Shown: positions 51,618 through 62,107 of the stretch, piece after piece | Position numbering within the stretch: position 1 is the stretch's first letter | Layout of the letters: every line of letters starts with the position of its first letter | NCBI GenBank assembly: GCA_911728435.2 | Contig: OU452198.1 | Location: 45,909,017-45,973,016 of the forward strand | Origin: Apoderus coryli | Lineage: Eukaryota; Arthropoda; Insecta; Coleoptera; Attelabidae | Direction: 5' to 3' | DNA length: 64,000 bases | Notes under the pieces: generated by a model | What the model was told of the DNA's origin: nothing | Database searches by the model: none | What the model saw: only the letters and a program-made list of their open reading frames with translations | Translations under genes and position numbers: made by a program

Positions 51618-51643
51618 CACAAAACATACCCTTTTGTTTTGTG
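51618..51643. mobile_element. 26-bp micro-element with 8-bp target duplication (P-like ends)
   Basis: CACAAAACATACCC followed by TTTTGTTTTGTG, i.e. an 18-bp left terminus joined to an 8-bp right terminus, is flanked by perfect GTGAGCCG copies at 51610-51617 and 51644-51651. The first 18 bp equal the right-hand TIR of the THAP element at 55288-56634. It is best read as an extreme internal-deletion derivative of that family. Confidence 0.85.
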
Positions 51644-51651
51644 GTGAGCCG

Positions 51652-54224
51652 AATGACAGAGATTCTGTCACATTAGTCCAAATTGAATTGTACAAGATAA
51701 TAAATAGCATTGTCTTTATAAACATAGTTAAATTTCAGTTTAACCACAAAACATACGGGGGTGTAATATGTTAGGAATTTAGGAACTCCATTATAGCAGC
51801 ATACGTTAATTTTCTTTTATACCGAGCCAATGGGAACGTTCGCCCTTGGGTCGTGTTTCCGTGGGTGGCCGTCGCGGATCGGTGGCGTGCATGTCGCTTT
51901 GTTTTTGCTGTTTGAATATTTTGGCGCCATAAGCTAGTGCTCTGAATAATATAAACTACTGAATCTGTTACTATATAAAAAGCAAAAACAAACTCGTTTA
52001 TAACAGCAATTTTGATTACTACTGCCACGGTCCCCGTCGATATACAATAGAATATCGATAGGGTGTGGACAAAGCTACACTAATAGTGAGGTGGCCAATA
52101 ATATAAGAAGATATATCGGAAGTTGTTTCACTGGAAGTCAGGCACACCACTAATACATCGGGCCAAAGTCCCGCTAGCTATCTTATTGCTCGGAGAGGGT
52201 CGTGAGTAAAATATAATATAGATATGTACTATTGCCGGTAGCGCCACCTAATCTTATGCCCCTTTGGTATATTAGTGGTATCTGAATGAAACCCAAGATT
52301 AGGAAAATAGCCTGTAGGGATAGCAGTGAACAACTATATATTTTCAAAAACAAAATGTAAATATAGATTTATTGTAAATTGTATATATATATAAATATGG
52401 AAAGCTTAGAAGAATATTAATTATAAAATACAAGTGTAAATAAATAAATAGACAATATACATATCACAGGGGAATGGGGGTGTAGCGGGCAACAACCTAA
52501 CCTAATGTGGCCACTCTCCCAAAAGAAGAGTGACGTTAATAACGGTCGATGTTGACTTTAGTAGAAAACAGCTGATAATGAAAATAAAAATGAAGCCGAT
52601 CAGTAGGCACTATTCCCCTTTAAGAGAGGTTTATTCAATTAAATTTAATAAATGGGCAGCCCCAATTATGTTATTCTCATTCAAGAATTCCCTGACTCGT
52701 AGAGAAGGTAGGTACACGTAATACTATGTAGGTAGGTATATGCCTCTAAAATTGACAATTACTTAGGTACTGGACTGAACAAAATAAAAGCTGTACCCGA
52801 CGTTGCGCAACGCTCACAAGTGGTAAGCCACTAACTTAATTAATAAATTTACCTAATTAATAATAAATTGAACATCAACAATAAACTCAACACTTAATAA
52901 TATACACTAAAACACGAATAAAAGCATACTGACTAGATGGTGTAACTTCCTATATAGGTATTCTCGCGAATGAGCAAAGCGATAAGCGAAAATGACTTAG
53001 CTGCGGAGCCTGGATGGGGCGTAGGCTCAATCCCTCCTTGGAGTCACCGTGATAGCAGGTAATGTAACATCCAATATCAATCACTGGGCCATCCACAGGA
53101 CAAACATCCGTTTCCTTTCAGCTATCGGGCTGGTGTGCTTCACATTACATGCAGCAATCAAGCGTTAAGCACAAACCATTATCATGCAGAAGCCAAGCCG
53201 GCAGTTAAGCGTAATGCGTTTATAACGACAAAACTAAGAGGAGTAAAAGAAGGCCTAAAAGCAGAACGGGACATGCATAAATATATACGGCCGTTGAATA
53301 AAAGCTTCCGTTATGTAATAATTAATGGTAGTATTGGGCTTACCTTAGTTATTGGGTGGCCTTGTAAAGTGATGAAATTACACCTGTACCTAATCCAATT
53401 CCAGCGGGTGTTGGACAGATATCGGCAAAACAATTAAATCCAAACGTATGGAGCACCAATAATAAAATAGAAAATACCACGTAGTGCCTCCACAAAATTG
53501 CTACCGCAGACTTAAAAATATTCCAACACCTTTTGCTTTCAAGACAGAACCAAAAATGGCGAAAATTAGGTACCAGGGATCTGGTTTTTACCGCGAAAGC
53601 AGTACCGTAGGGCATTTCAACTACCGGTTTGCAATACAAAGCAATTAGAAGTTGGTAGTACAAATGGACTAGAAAACGTCAATATGTCACACGAATGTGA
53701 GCACAAAATAACAACAATACGAAAGATGTAAACAGTAGCTTTAAAGAAAATCGGGATTTAATGTAATTCACGGTAAGTAGGTATACATAATAAAATATTA
53801 AATACACACTCATAATCGACACATTTGCCAGTCAATGAGTATATATTCCTTCAAATAATAATATTATTGTTGCTTACAGGTATGTATTGGAATGTAAACA
53901 AACCAGTCCCAATTGTTGGTAACTATAATCGCTCTGATTGAATGAGAATACGAAAATAATGAGGCGGAGAATAATTGGATAACCCATAATCAATGACAAA
54001 GACGGAAAAATACCAGGAAATGTAGTGCGTATTTATATTCGCGAGATGATACCATTTAATGTTTTGTGTTAAGCGACAATTATGATTAAACAAATATTAA
54101 GCTGAGGTAGGTGGTATTTTTAGCAACGTAACACTACATATAAAATAATAATTTATAAGTTATAGTTGCGAGTATTCTTTTACCCACAAGCTCCACAGTA
54201 AAAAGTTGCGAATATTATTGCATT
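51652..54224. other. Mostly non-coding, with one lone P-like end
   Basis: CACAAAACATACGGGGGTGT at 51745 is another P-like terminus without a visible partner. A stretch of about 48 bp at 51787-51834 (CATACGTTAATTTTCTTTTA, then TACCGAGCCAATG) recurs inverted at 55190-55237, enclosing the zinc-finger gene. Frames at 53135 and 53349 overlap on opposite strands and are unrecognised. Confidence 0.5.
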
Positions 54225-54720
54225 ATGGAATCGAAAACTAAAAGGTAGGTATATGTATATTAAGCATTAATAGCATTTTCGTGAATAAGAACGTAATATA
54301 ATTTTTGTATTAACGTTTTGTAGGATGGATAATGATAAATTACTTTGCCAGATTTGTAAAATAAGTTTTGCTACCAGTGGCACAAGAAATAAGCACTTGA
54401 GGAATTTCCACGGTGAATTAGTTCAGGACAAGGAGCTAACGAAACACACCATGTGTCCCATCTGTACAAATCAAGAAAAATTTTCCCGTCACGCTAATTT
54501 AATTACACATTTGGACAATATTCATACCGTAAGTATTAAAGAAACAATATTAAATTTTAGGAATTCGGAAGAAATGGCAATCTGGATAGGACAGGAGAAT
54601 AGAGTAGTAGATTATGCATGTCATACGAGAAGGAAACTTGCTAATGGTGATGAGATTATAGTCTACAATTGTAACAGAACTAATTCTAAAGATTTGTATG
54701 CCTATGTGCTAAATAATTGA
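54225..54720 (+). CDS. C2H2 zinc-finger protein, 138 aa, two exons (MULE N-terminus-like)
   Basis: Exon 1 (54225-54244, MESKTK plus a split R) ends at GTAGGT; exon 2 (54324-54720) follows TTTTGTAG. The junction restores frame, giving 138 residues. Without exon 1 the frame could start at 54325. Two zinc fingers are visible: CQICKISFATSGTRNKHLRN with FH, and CPICTNQEKFSRHANLITHL with DNIH. Next comes ILNFRNSEEMAIWIGQEN then YACHTRRKLANGDEIIVYNC NRT. This resembles the F-S-EEF--W--E ... YYCNRSG domain found ahead of the catalytic core in MULE-type transposases of animals. The core itself is missing after residue 138. It could be a truncated transposase or a small domesticated gene. Its frame is clean, which favours recent origin or selection. 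Confidence 0.65.
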
Positions 54721-55279
54721 TAACACAATGCAATTGTTTTATGTTAGGCTATACCAGCTTGTGTAAAAGTCGCAATATGAAAACGGGTGGTAATATACAC
54801 AGTAACAGAACATGCCTGTATTATTTCCAGTCTTTTATTTTTGCTATTCGTTCTTTGATCCCAATATCCCAATTATCGTTGACTTAATTCTAAACATAGT
54901 TCCCGGTTTATACAACATAAGCATAATTATAAATTAGTTTAAACAATATTAATGTACATTAATCTTTGATATGAGTAAGCCTATGTATCTACTTTTGAAT
55001 TTTAGAGAAAGAACAGCTGAATTTCTTAATTCAAAATTTGCACTTACAACTAGGTATATTAGCGTTATAACTCACTCTTGTATCGGTGCCTATGATTATA
55101 ATGCATTCAACTTTTGTGATTATTATGCATATATTTATTATTATGCTGTATAAACCCGGCTTACAACAAGCAAACGCGCGCACGATGATTCTCATTGGCT
55201 CGGTATAAAAGAAAATTAACGTATGATCATTATAGCAACTTATAGCTCTTCTCGGATTTGTCATTACATAGGTAAATAA
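54721..55279. other. Non-coding spacer with inverted partner of 51787
   Basis: The reverse complement of the 51787-51834 sequence lies at 55190-55237. No gene seen. Confidence 0.5.
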
Positions 55280-55654
55280 ATACTTAACACAAAACATACC
55301 CCTTTAGAAGATTAACTTAAATGGCAGAGACTGGAACACTGTTTTTAACTATGCGGCCAGTCACGAGAGGCGCTGCAAACGAAAAGTGAAGAAAACTGTC
55401 TATTCTACTACGCTTAGTTTGACTTCCTATCGCTAGGTGCCGCCAAAAAAATTTTTTTTTTTAAACATCCCCCTATTTTATACCCACAAAACATATGTTA
55501 TAGTCGTATTTTCCACAAAAGGGTGTGGCATAATTTCAAGTCTTAATATGATTTTTTGCGTTAAGAGTTTGAAAAAAGAGTGCGAGTCTTGTTTAAAAGT
55601 TTGTTTAGTTGTAAATTGTGCATAAAAATTGCGTTCAGTGTGTGCTATTTTAAT

Positions 55655-56221
55655 TATTATGGCTCTTTTTGTTCGAGAAGTTCGGCCGGCAAAAAAAAAT
55701 GTTGTGTTCCCAACTGTGAGACTAAGAATGGTAGTTTTTCCGATTTCCGAACCCTAATAAAGAACCAGAAATGCTAATAAAGTGGTTGGCAAATCTAAAC
55801 AACCCCCGTTTATTTAACATTCCCTTTGATAAACTACTTAAAAGTTATCTAGTGTGTGCGAAACATTTTGTTCCGGATGATTTACAGTTTGGGTGTCGAA
55901 GAGACCTTAAATGGAATGCAACACCAATATTACATCTTAATACAGGTAAGAAAACCACGCACCTCTATTAAAAGTGGTACATGTTTTTATGAAATAATTG
56001 AATTTTTAGAGGAGGCACCTGGTCCATAACGAAGAAAATTGGAACCCTCTACTTGTGACATAGACATAAGTACTGGACCTACCACATCAAAGGAATCCGT
56101 CGGTGACCCTAGTATAAGTTACCCCATGGTCATCGATGACATGCCTAGCCCTAGCACATCGAAAGAATATTCCAAGAACGTAACTAGTCCAAGCGGCCTG
56201 TTATTTTATTTATGTTTTTAA
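55655..56221 (+). pseudogene. THAP-domain gene of the P-like element, frameshifted
   Basis: THAP is a C2CH zinc-coordinating DNA-binding domain. KKKCCVPNCETKNGSFSDFR supplies the first cysteine pair. A one-base shift between about 55750 and 55770 leads into EMLIKWLANLNNPRLFN, then SYLVCAKHFVPDDLQFGCRR, whose C-x2-H completes the C2CH set, and LKWNATPILHL, the P-containing THAP end. A GT-AG intron is likely (55946-56009), joining NT to EEAPGP. A TAA at 56027-56029 then interrupts the frame before a serine-rich tail (to 56221). An A-run of nine bases at about 55691-55699 could be a second indel site, because an ATG at 55660 is out of frame. A poly(A) signal lies near 56312. No RNase H-like core follows. 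Confidence 0.82.
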
Positions 56222-56368
56222 ATTATAAACTTTATTGTGTACCTACTATCTACTTTTTGACTAAATTAAAATGTAAACTAATATTGCTTATTGTGCGTTT
56301 CTATTTTAATAATAAATGTTTTATAATAATAATTGTTTTTTTTTTCGATCCCATTAATGTTTTGTCGT

Positions 56369-56482
56369 GTAACATATAATGGTGCAACATTTTTTGTAGT
56401 TTTTCAAAAATATTTTGAACAATATCTCGTTTGAATAATTTTTTGAAAAACTACAATTAATAGTTGCACCATAATATGTTAC
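56369..56482. mobile_element. Small 114-bp MITE inside the P-like element
   Basis: GTAACATATAATGGTGCAAC at the left pairs with GTTGCACCATAATATGTTAC at the right. Inner parts (TTGTAGTTTTTCAAAAA and TTTTTGAAAAACTACAA) also pair, forming a long hairpin. It is nested in the P-like element, between the THAP relic and the right TIR. Confidence 0.85.
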
Positions 56483-56671
56483 TATTTAAATTTATTTGAA
56501 ATATTCCTCACTAATATTATTTTAAATTTCCCGCCAAAACTAATTTATGAGTATGCGACACATCAATAGATGGCGCTTCTTTTACTTCCAATTGTTAACA
56601 TTGCAGTTCGTATTCTAAAAGGGTATGTTTTGTGATACTTAACCTCAAATCTCAACTAGAATAAACAAACA

Positions 56672-58663
56672 ATGGGTGAAGATATTGAACAATTAAAATC
56701 AGAAATAAATAAGCTTAAAACACAGTTAAGTGAAAAACAAACCAAACTAAGCGAACTAATAAAATTAAAACATCATAACGAATTAACAAAAAAGTATGGC
56801 TATGTAAATCAACTATCACGTGATGAATGCGTAAGATACAGTAGGCAAATGTTAATAGCTTCAATTGGTGTAATGGGACAGACGAAGTTACGACAATCCA
56901 AAATTCTTGTCGTCGGTGCAGGTGGACTTGGATGTCCTGCAGCACTCTATTTAACAGCAGCAGGAATTGGTTAATATATTTTTGTCACTAATTTTTAAGG
57001 GTTATTCTTCATAATAAACTAGATTGGCTTAATTTCATATAGGTACCTATCGCACAATCAGACCATTCTAGTATCTAAGAAATCAGCTCGGCTTCAAGTT
57101 ATATTTTTATGCGTATCACCTTATATTTATATTGAATTACCTCCCGAATTTAATAAATAATATTAATGTTTTAGGTCAAATTACACTTGTAGATGACGAT
57201 GCTGTGGAATTATCTAATTTACATCGCCAAATTTTACATTCCGAACAAAATGTAGGAGAAGATAAGGTTAAATCGGCAGGAGACTCGTTAAACATGTAGG
57301 TACAAGGTTATTCCATTATATTTTGACACGCACCTAGAGCCGTTATTATGGATGATAGAGCACAATTTTTTTTGATTTCAATGTTTCTAAAAGATACTAC
57401 CTAAAAATTTTATATTTTCATCCATAATAACGGCTCTAGGTTGGGTGTCAAAATATAATGAATGACCAACATTTATATTGTAATTTTAGAAAAGTTTATT
57501 TTATTGATATTTTTTCAAAATTTGCAGGATTAACAGTAATGTCAAGGTGGTACCTATTAATTTACATGCCAACAGTGAATCTATTTTGAAATTAATAAAA
57601 AGTGATAAATTTGACGTAGTGCTTGACTGTAGCGATAACGTAGCAACTAGGTAGGTAGGTAGGTAGGAGAATTTATAGGTATTATCATTTTCTTTGCAAA
57701 ATATATACTTAGGTAAATATTTTGAAAAGGGCTTTCCAGTTTCCAATATGCATCCAATATATTATCTTGTAGATATCTCCTGAACGACGTGTGTATCCTC
57801 AACAAAATACCCCTGGTATCTGGTAGTGCCCTTCAACTAGAAGGCCAATTGACTGTCTACAATTACAATGAAGGGCCATGCTATAGATGCCTATATCCAG
57901 TCCCTCCACCACCCGAATCAGTAACGAGTTGTGGCGATGGAGGTGTACTGGGCGTTGGTATGTAATGTTACTTGATATTTCCATTAATGTGATTGTTGTG
58001 TTTGGATTGTTTTTCAGTACCCGGTGTTATTGGCGTCTTACAGGCATTGGAAGCAATTAAAATTATTCTTGAAATGGATGGTGTGTTGCATGGTAGATTA
58101 ATGTTGTTTGATGCTGCTAGTTTAAATATGTTTCGAATTGTAAAATTACGAAATAAAGATGTAAATTGTAAAATTTGTAGTGACAATCGAACAATACATG
58201 AATTGATTGATTATGAAGAATTTTGTGGGGCCTCGGCACATGACAAAGTATTATTTTGTGCTTAGTAATGTGCAATGTATAATTTTGTTATTTTCAGGTA
58301 CAAAATATCGATATAATTGATAAATCGACACAAATCAGCGCTGTTGCATTACGACAAATATTTGAGGATCAACTAATCATCGACGTACGTCCCCAAATCG
58401 AGTTTGATATGTGTAAATTACCAAATACCTACAATTTTCCATTTGCATACATGCAAAAAGGTGTAAATTTAGACAAATTAAAAGTCATTTTGCAACGAAA
58501 TAAGCACGATAAACCGGTGTTGGTTTTATGTCGACGTGGCAACGATTCCCAACGTGCGATTAGATATTTAATGGAAAAATATCCCGATGTTCAATTTTAC
58601 AATATCAAAGGTGGATTATATGAGTATGCGAAAAATGTTGATTGTAATTTTCCAGTTTATTAG
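56672..58663 (+). CDS. MOCS3: Adenylyltransferase and sulfurtransferase MOCS3 (Uba4), six exons
   Basis: MOCS3/Uba4 is a cytosolic enzyme that adenylates and then thiocarboxylates URM1 (for tRNA wobble-uridine thiolation) and MOCS2A (for molybdopterin synthesis). Exons inferred: 56672-56969, 57175-57295, 57528-57650, 57773-57957, 58018-58247, 58298-58663. All introns are GT-AG and in frame; 440 residues, near the family length of about 450. Residues 1-40 look coiled-coil. The E1/ThiF domain (about 50-315) has VVGAGGLG (80-87), the LHRQ arginine finger region (115-118), DCSDN (173-177), zinc pairs C217/C220 and C293/C296, and the C234 of TSCGDGG used in thioester/persulfide chemistry. The C-terminal rhodanese (about 325-440) keeps the six-residue loop CRRGND with C397. 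Poly(A) signals follow at 58671 and 58688. Nothing appears broken. Confidence 0.97.
57314..57462. mobile_element. 149-bp MITE in MOCS3 intron 2
   Basis: CATTATATTTTGACAC at 57314 pairs with GTGTCAAAATATAATG ending 57462. Further in, CCTAGAGCCGTTATTATGGA pairs with TCCATAATAACGGCTCTAGG. The unit is a hairpin with a short loop and no coding frame, lying wholly in the intron, so it should be removed by splicing. Confidence 0.88.
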
Positions 58664-58925
58664 ATTTTAAAATAAATTTGAGAACAAATAAATAAATGTA
58701 ATACTAAAATTAATATTATTCTCTCTCTTTCCTGTACACATGCTCTGTCAGACTATTTTGGACAATCAGTTTGAAATGCCCATATACCTACTTCCGGTGA
58801 TTAAACACATCAATGGCGGACCTGGGTTACAAAATACAGAAGGGCCCGACCTTAGACAAGGAAAGAGAGTGGACCCGTAACTGTGCCGGTCGTTGTGTTA
58901 CCACCTAGCACTTATGCCTTAGATT

Positions 58926-59649
58926 CAGAGGCGTAACATACATAACTTATGTGATATATTTTTGAAATTTTATTTAATTTTGTTGATTAATAGTTTTAAT
59001 AAAAAAAGATATGTGCATGTTGATGTATTAATAGTAATAATAACAATTCTTTATTTCAAATAAATCTACCTACATATCCACAATCACACGAGCATACAAA
59101 TAAATGAAACGACGTCAAAAAAGAGAAAAACAAAAAAAAAAATGATACTCCTAACTACATATCAAAATAATCCGCCAATCGATATGGTTCTAGTTCCACT
59201 AGTAATTTCCTAACTTCATTCTTAAATATCTTCAATCTATTTATTTCTTTGATACTGATTGGTAGTTTGTTCACAAATCTAATTATCATATTATTTAATG
59301 CTGATTTTTCGGTTAGAGATAATCTGTGAGTGAGAGGTACTGCAGTAGACACAACACCAATACATACCGTTTTTATTGTCCTTTAAATAGAATGAGTTTT
59401 GTTAATTGATTTCGAGAATGGGATTTAATTTTTGAGACTGTAGTTTTGTTATGAAATATACACGAACATTAAGACATTTAACACAAATAGATTTTATTAA
59501 AAAGTATATTATGTGATTTGCTGGGCTATCTAGTGCATGTTGTTCTAAAGATTGAATTAAAAAGCTAAAGTGACATTATTTTATTCACTTTTAACGCAAA
59601 AATGTGTAAAAAACAAATTTTTTCGAAAAATATAATGTCTACGCCCCTG
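58926..59649. mobile_element. Possible hAT-like element or two hAT-like ends
   Basis: CAGAGGCGTAACAT at 58926 and the reverse complement of the right end, CAGGGGCGTAGACAT, have the CAG-GGCGTA form of hAT termini, and both continue into an ATATTTTT-GAAA stretch. No 8-bp duplication is seen, and a LINE tail lies between, so the two ends may belong to separate insertions. Confidence 0.4.
59155..59460 (-). mobile_element. LINE protein C-terminal tail
   Basis: The minus-strand frame 59352-59155 contains SLTEKSALNNMIIRFVNKLP then ISIKEINRLKIFKNEVRKLL, ending with a stop. This matches the F-NKLP--IK-I-SLKIFK--L-K-L end of many insect LINE polyproteins. Upstream, degraded sequence to about 59460 (SRNQLTKLILF) fits the preceding -RSQ--LY-P- segment. 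No RT motifs remain. Confidence 0.6.
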
Positions 59650-60496
59650 GTAAAGTAAACATCTATAGAGGTTTCTATCAATAAATAATGCTTTATCATG
59701 TTGATTTTAAATGAATTGTTGTATCAAACAGTTTTAATTAGGTAAACTGAAACCTGTTATACTACATACTAAAAGATAATAGCCTAAAGATTACTTATAA
59801 TTATTAAAAACTAATAAAAACTAGAAGCGACTTGATACATCATTCTAAGTTTTACCTATTAAACGAAATTCTGGACTCCTTTTGTTCACTGCGACTTGGG
59901 CATCCAAAAGCCACACAATGTACCATTTTATTAATATACAAAATAAATTTCTATTCCCAATTTTCACAAATAAAATCATCAAAAATGCAAACGTAGTTTT
60001 CTGTTTTTCAGCACCTATAAAATGGCCGCCGCATTAAAAGCGTAACACTTGCCATACATTCAGATATACGAACGTGCGGTATCCCCTCTCTTTCCTAATC
60101 TAAGGGCCCGACATCTAAGATGAAAGATGGCTTCGCCACCTACCGAGTATTGGAAGAACTCGACTATTAGAAAAAATCAACTTCGCTCAGTTCACTTTAC
60201 TCACCTCACAATCCAACCCAAAAATCGAAAAAATTCAGCTTTTTATTAACTCCTCGTAGATATGAGGTGCGACCTCTCGTTACAAAGAATTTTTCATCCT
60301 GAATCCATTAGTGTAACGAAAAGCTTACTGTAACATTGGTACAAAAACCCAGCCACCACAAGAACGCCCTCTATACGGAAGGTATTGTAAGAAACCTATG
60401 GATATATTGTCACTCTCCTACCGGCAAGCACCAGTAAAGATAGAAGACATACTACGCACTCGATCCTAATAATTACCGTACTTATAATATTGTTAA
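59650..60496. other. Non-coding stretch
   Basis: No gene recognised. Degraded repeats such as AAGGGCCCGACAT near 60103 echo GAAGGGCCCGACC near 58840, hinting at a worn inverted or direct repeat pair. Confidence 0.4.
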
Positions 60497-60629
60497 TAGA
60501 GAGTTAAGGCAATACCAAGGACGTATACGTATCCATGCTTAACCGTGGGATTTTGGGTATGTTTACGCTACATAAACACTCATTCAAAATAGAGTTAAGG
60601 TATCATCCAATACGTATCGTACATGCGAT
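60497..60629. mobile_element. TTAA-flanked MITE, copy 3 (left end only)
   Basis: TTAA (60493-60496) precedes TAGAGAGTTAAGGCAATACC and a body matching 47105-47240, including TCATCCAATACGTATCGTAC against GCCATCCAATACGTATCGTA. Similarity stops at about 60629, exactly where a CACTTCACTT array begins. The right end is missing. Confidence 0.8.
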
Positions 60630-60770
60630 CAGCTCAGCTCACTTCACTTCCCCTCACTTCACTGCATTTCACTTCACACTCACTTCACTTCCCCATCACC
60701 TCACTTCGCTACACCTCACTTCAACTTACTTCACTGCATTTCACTTCCCCTCACCTAACCTCTTTCAATT
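60630..60770. repeat. CACTT-rich degenerate array
   Basis: Repeated CTCACTTCACTT and TTCACTTCCCC words. This is the reverse complement of the unit of the large satellite at 62108-63026, so the two arrays face opposite ways about 1.3 kb apart. Confidence 0.8.
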
Positions 60771-60971
60771 ACGAAATCGTCGTTTTCTAGTAAATTTGTG
60801 GTTTCTGTTTGTTATGATTCATCACATATTGTCTGATGTCGATTTTTTGCATTATTCTTGTCACCAGTGGGCTTATAAATTCTATAAACTCTCCTCTTCA
60901 TTGTTCATATTTGCACCTAAATCATAAATTAAAAATGCTGCATACTTATAATAATTAACTACTCTTACTGT

Positions 60972-61402
60972 TAGGGATGCTAAAAAAGTATCGATACTCT
61001 CAAAGTATCGATACTTTTGCTGCAGTATCGAGTATTTTTGGTATCGATACTTTTAGAACGATACGAAGTTGGTATCGATACTTTCGTAGCAGTATCGGTA
61101 TCGAAAATAATTATCGTACATTATACTGCCACCACGATTTCTAAATTATTTTCTTCAGTGTTTTTTTTTTTTTTTTGGTGAACAATACATTCAGAAGGTT
61201 GCCGACCACTGTCCTATGTTATGTAACACAAAATCTAAAATACATTCAACAGTTTTATTGTTAAAAGTGTTGTGTACAGTTTCGATACCGATACCTAAGA
61301 GTATCGATACTTTTTAGACAAGTATCGGTAGGAATCGATACTTGGCAAAAAGTATCGGAATTGGTATCGGTATCGATACTTTTTATTTTTTTAGCATCCC
61401 TA
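60972..61402. mobile_element. hAT-type MITE full of AGTATCGATACT motifs
   Basis: The ends TAGGGATGCTAAAAAA are inverted repeats, and perfect 8-bp copies of CTTACTGT flank the element (60964-60971 and 61403-61410), the duplication length of hAT elements. The 431-bp body has no coding frame but carries many copies of GTATCGATACT or GGTATCGATAC clustered in both subterminal regions, with a quieter middle. Confidence 0.92.
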
Positions 61403-62107
61403 CTTACTGTTATACTAATATTACTTCCAAAATGTTACCTATTCCATTTTTACTTACCTTTTGCTGCGTTGTAACCGTGTTGGGGTTTAATATTCGTATA
61501 CCGTATTATTCCTCATTCTTCTTTAACTTTATTCTTTATTTTGTATCGATCATATAATAGTTATTCGCCGTTTTGTTTGTTGAACAGAACATAAACAACA
61601 CTATTTTATGCGTTCGTTCTATCTCGGTTGACCATCGTCTAGCATCCATACGTCAAATGTCAATGCAGGTTTAGTGGATATATGATGCGTGCAACTCGGT
61701 ATCAATTATTGTTTATAAACGTACGGAAGGAGGGGTATTTAAAATATTATATGAATTTTCCTTGGGAATTTCTTGTTATTTAATACTATAATACTTACCG
61801 TATTATTTCTGATTCTATTCTGTGTTTTTCTTTTAAATTATAATTAGCAATTATAATGTTTATAATACAATAATGACTTGTCTATATCCTGCGGTATTTG
61901 GCACTGACTTTTAATTTGACAATTGAATTGAAGGAAGTTGTTATTGATCGGTTGTTGTAATTTGGTTTCGAACGACATTTTGAAAACGTGAAATTTTAGT
62001 TCGAATTTCGACTGAATGTTGTGATTTTTTGTCCTCAAACGTTGTGAAGCATACAAGATTAGTATGTACCTACATATTTTGATGTAACAGTCTGATTATT
62101 TGGAAAG
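61403..62107. other. Non-coding spacer
   Basis: No gene assigned; only short frames on both strands. Confidence 0.45.

Larger units (their letters stand above)
55288..56634 (+). mobile_element. P-element-like transposon carrying a THAP gene
   Basis: The left end CACAAAACATACCCCTTTAG, extended by AA, and the reverse complement of the right end CACAAAACATACCCTTTTAG, extended by AA, are 22-bp TIRs with one mismatch. Perfect 8-bp copies of ATACTTAA flank the element (55280-55287 and 56635-56642). An 8-bp duplication together with a THAP DNA-binding domain is the combination known for the P-element superfamily. The catalytic part of a P transposase is absent, so this 1347-bp copy is an internally deleted derivative. 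Its right end is 30 bp from the MOCS3 start codon. Confidence 0.85.

Noticed and set aside
53135..53663. Overlapping 100- and 104-codon frames on opposite strands
   Set aside because: Neither shows a recognisable domain, splice context or repeat structure.
58926..59649. Complete hAT element
   Set aside because: No 8-bp duplication, differing ends and a LINE tail inside; reported only as possible hAT-like ends.
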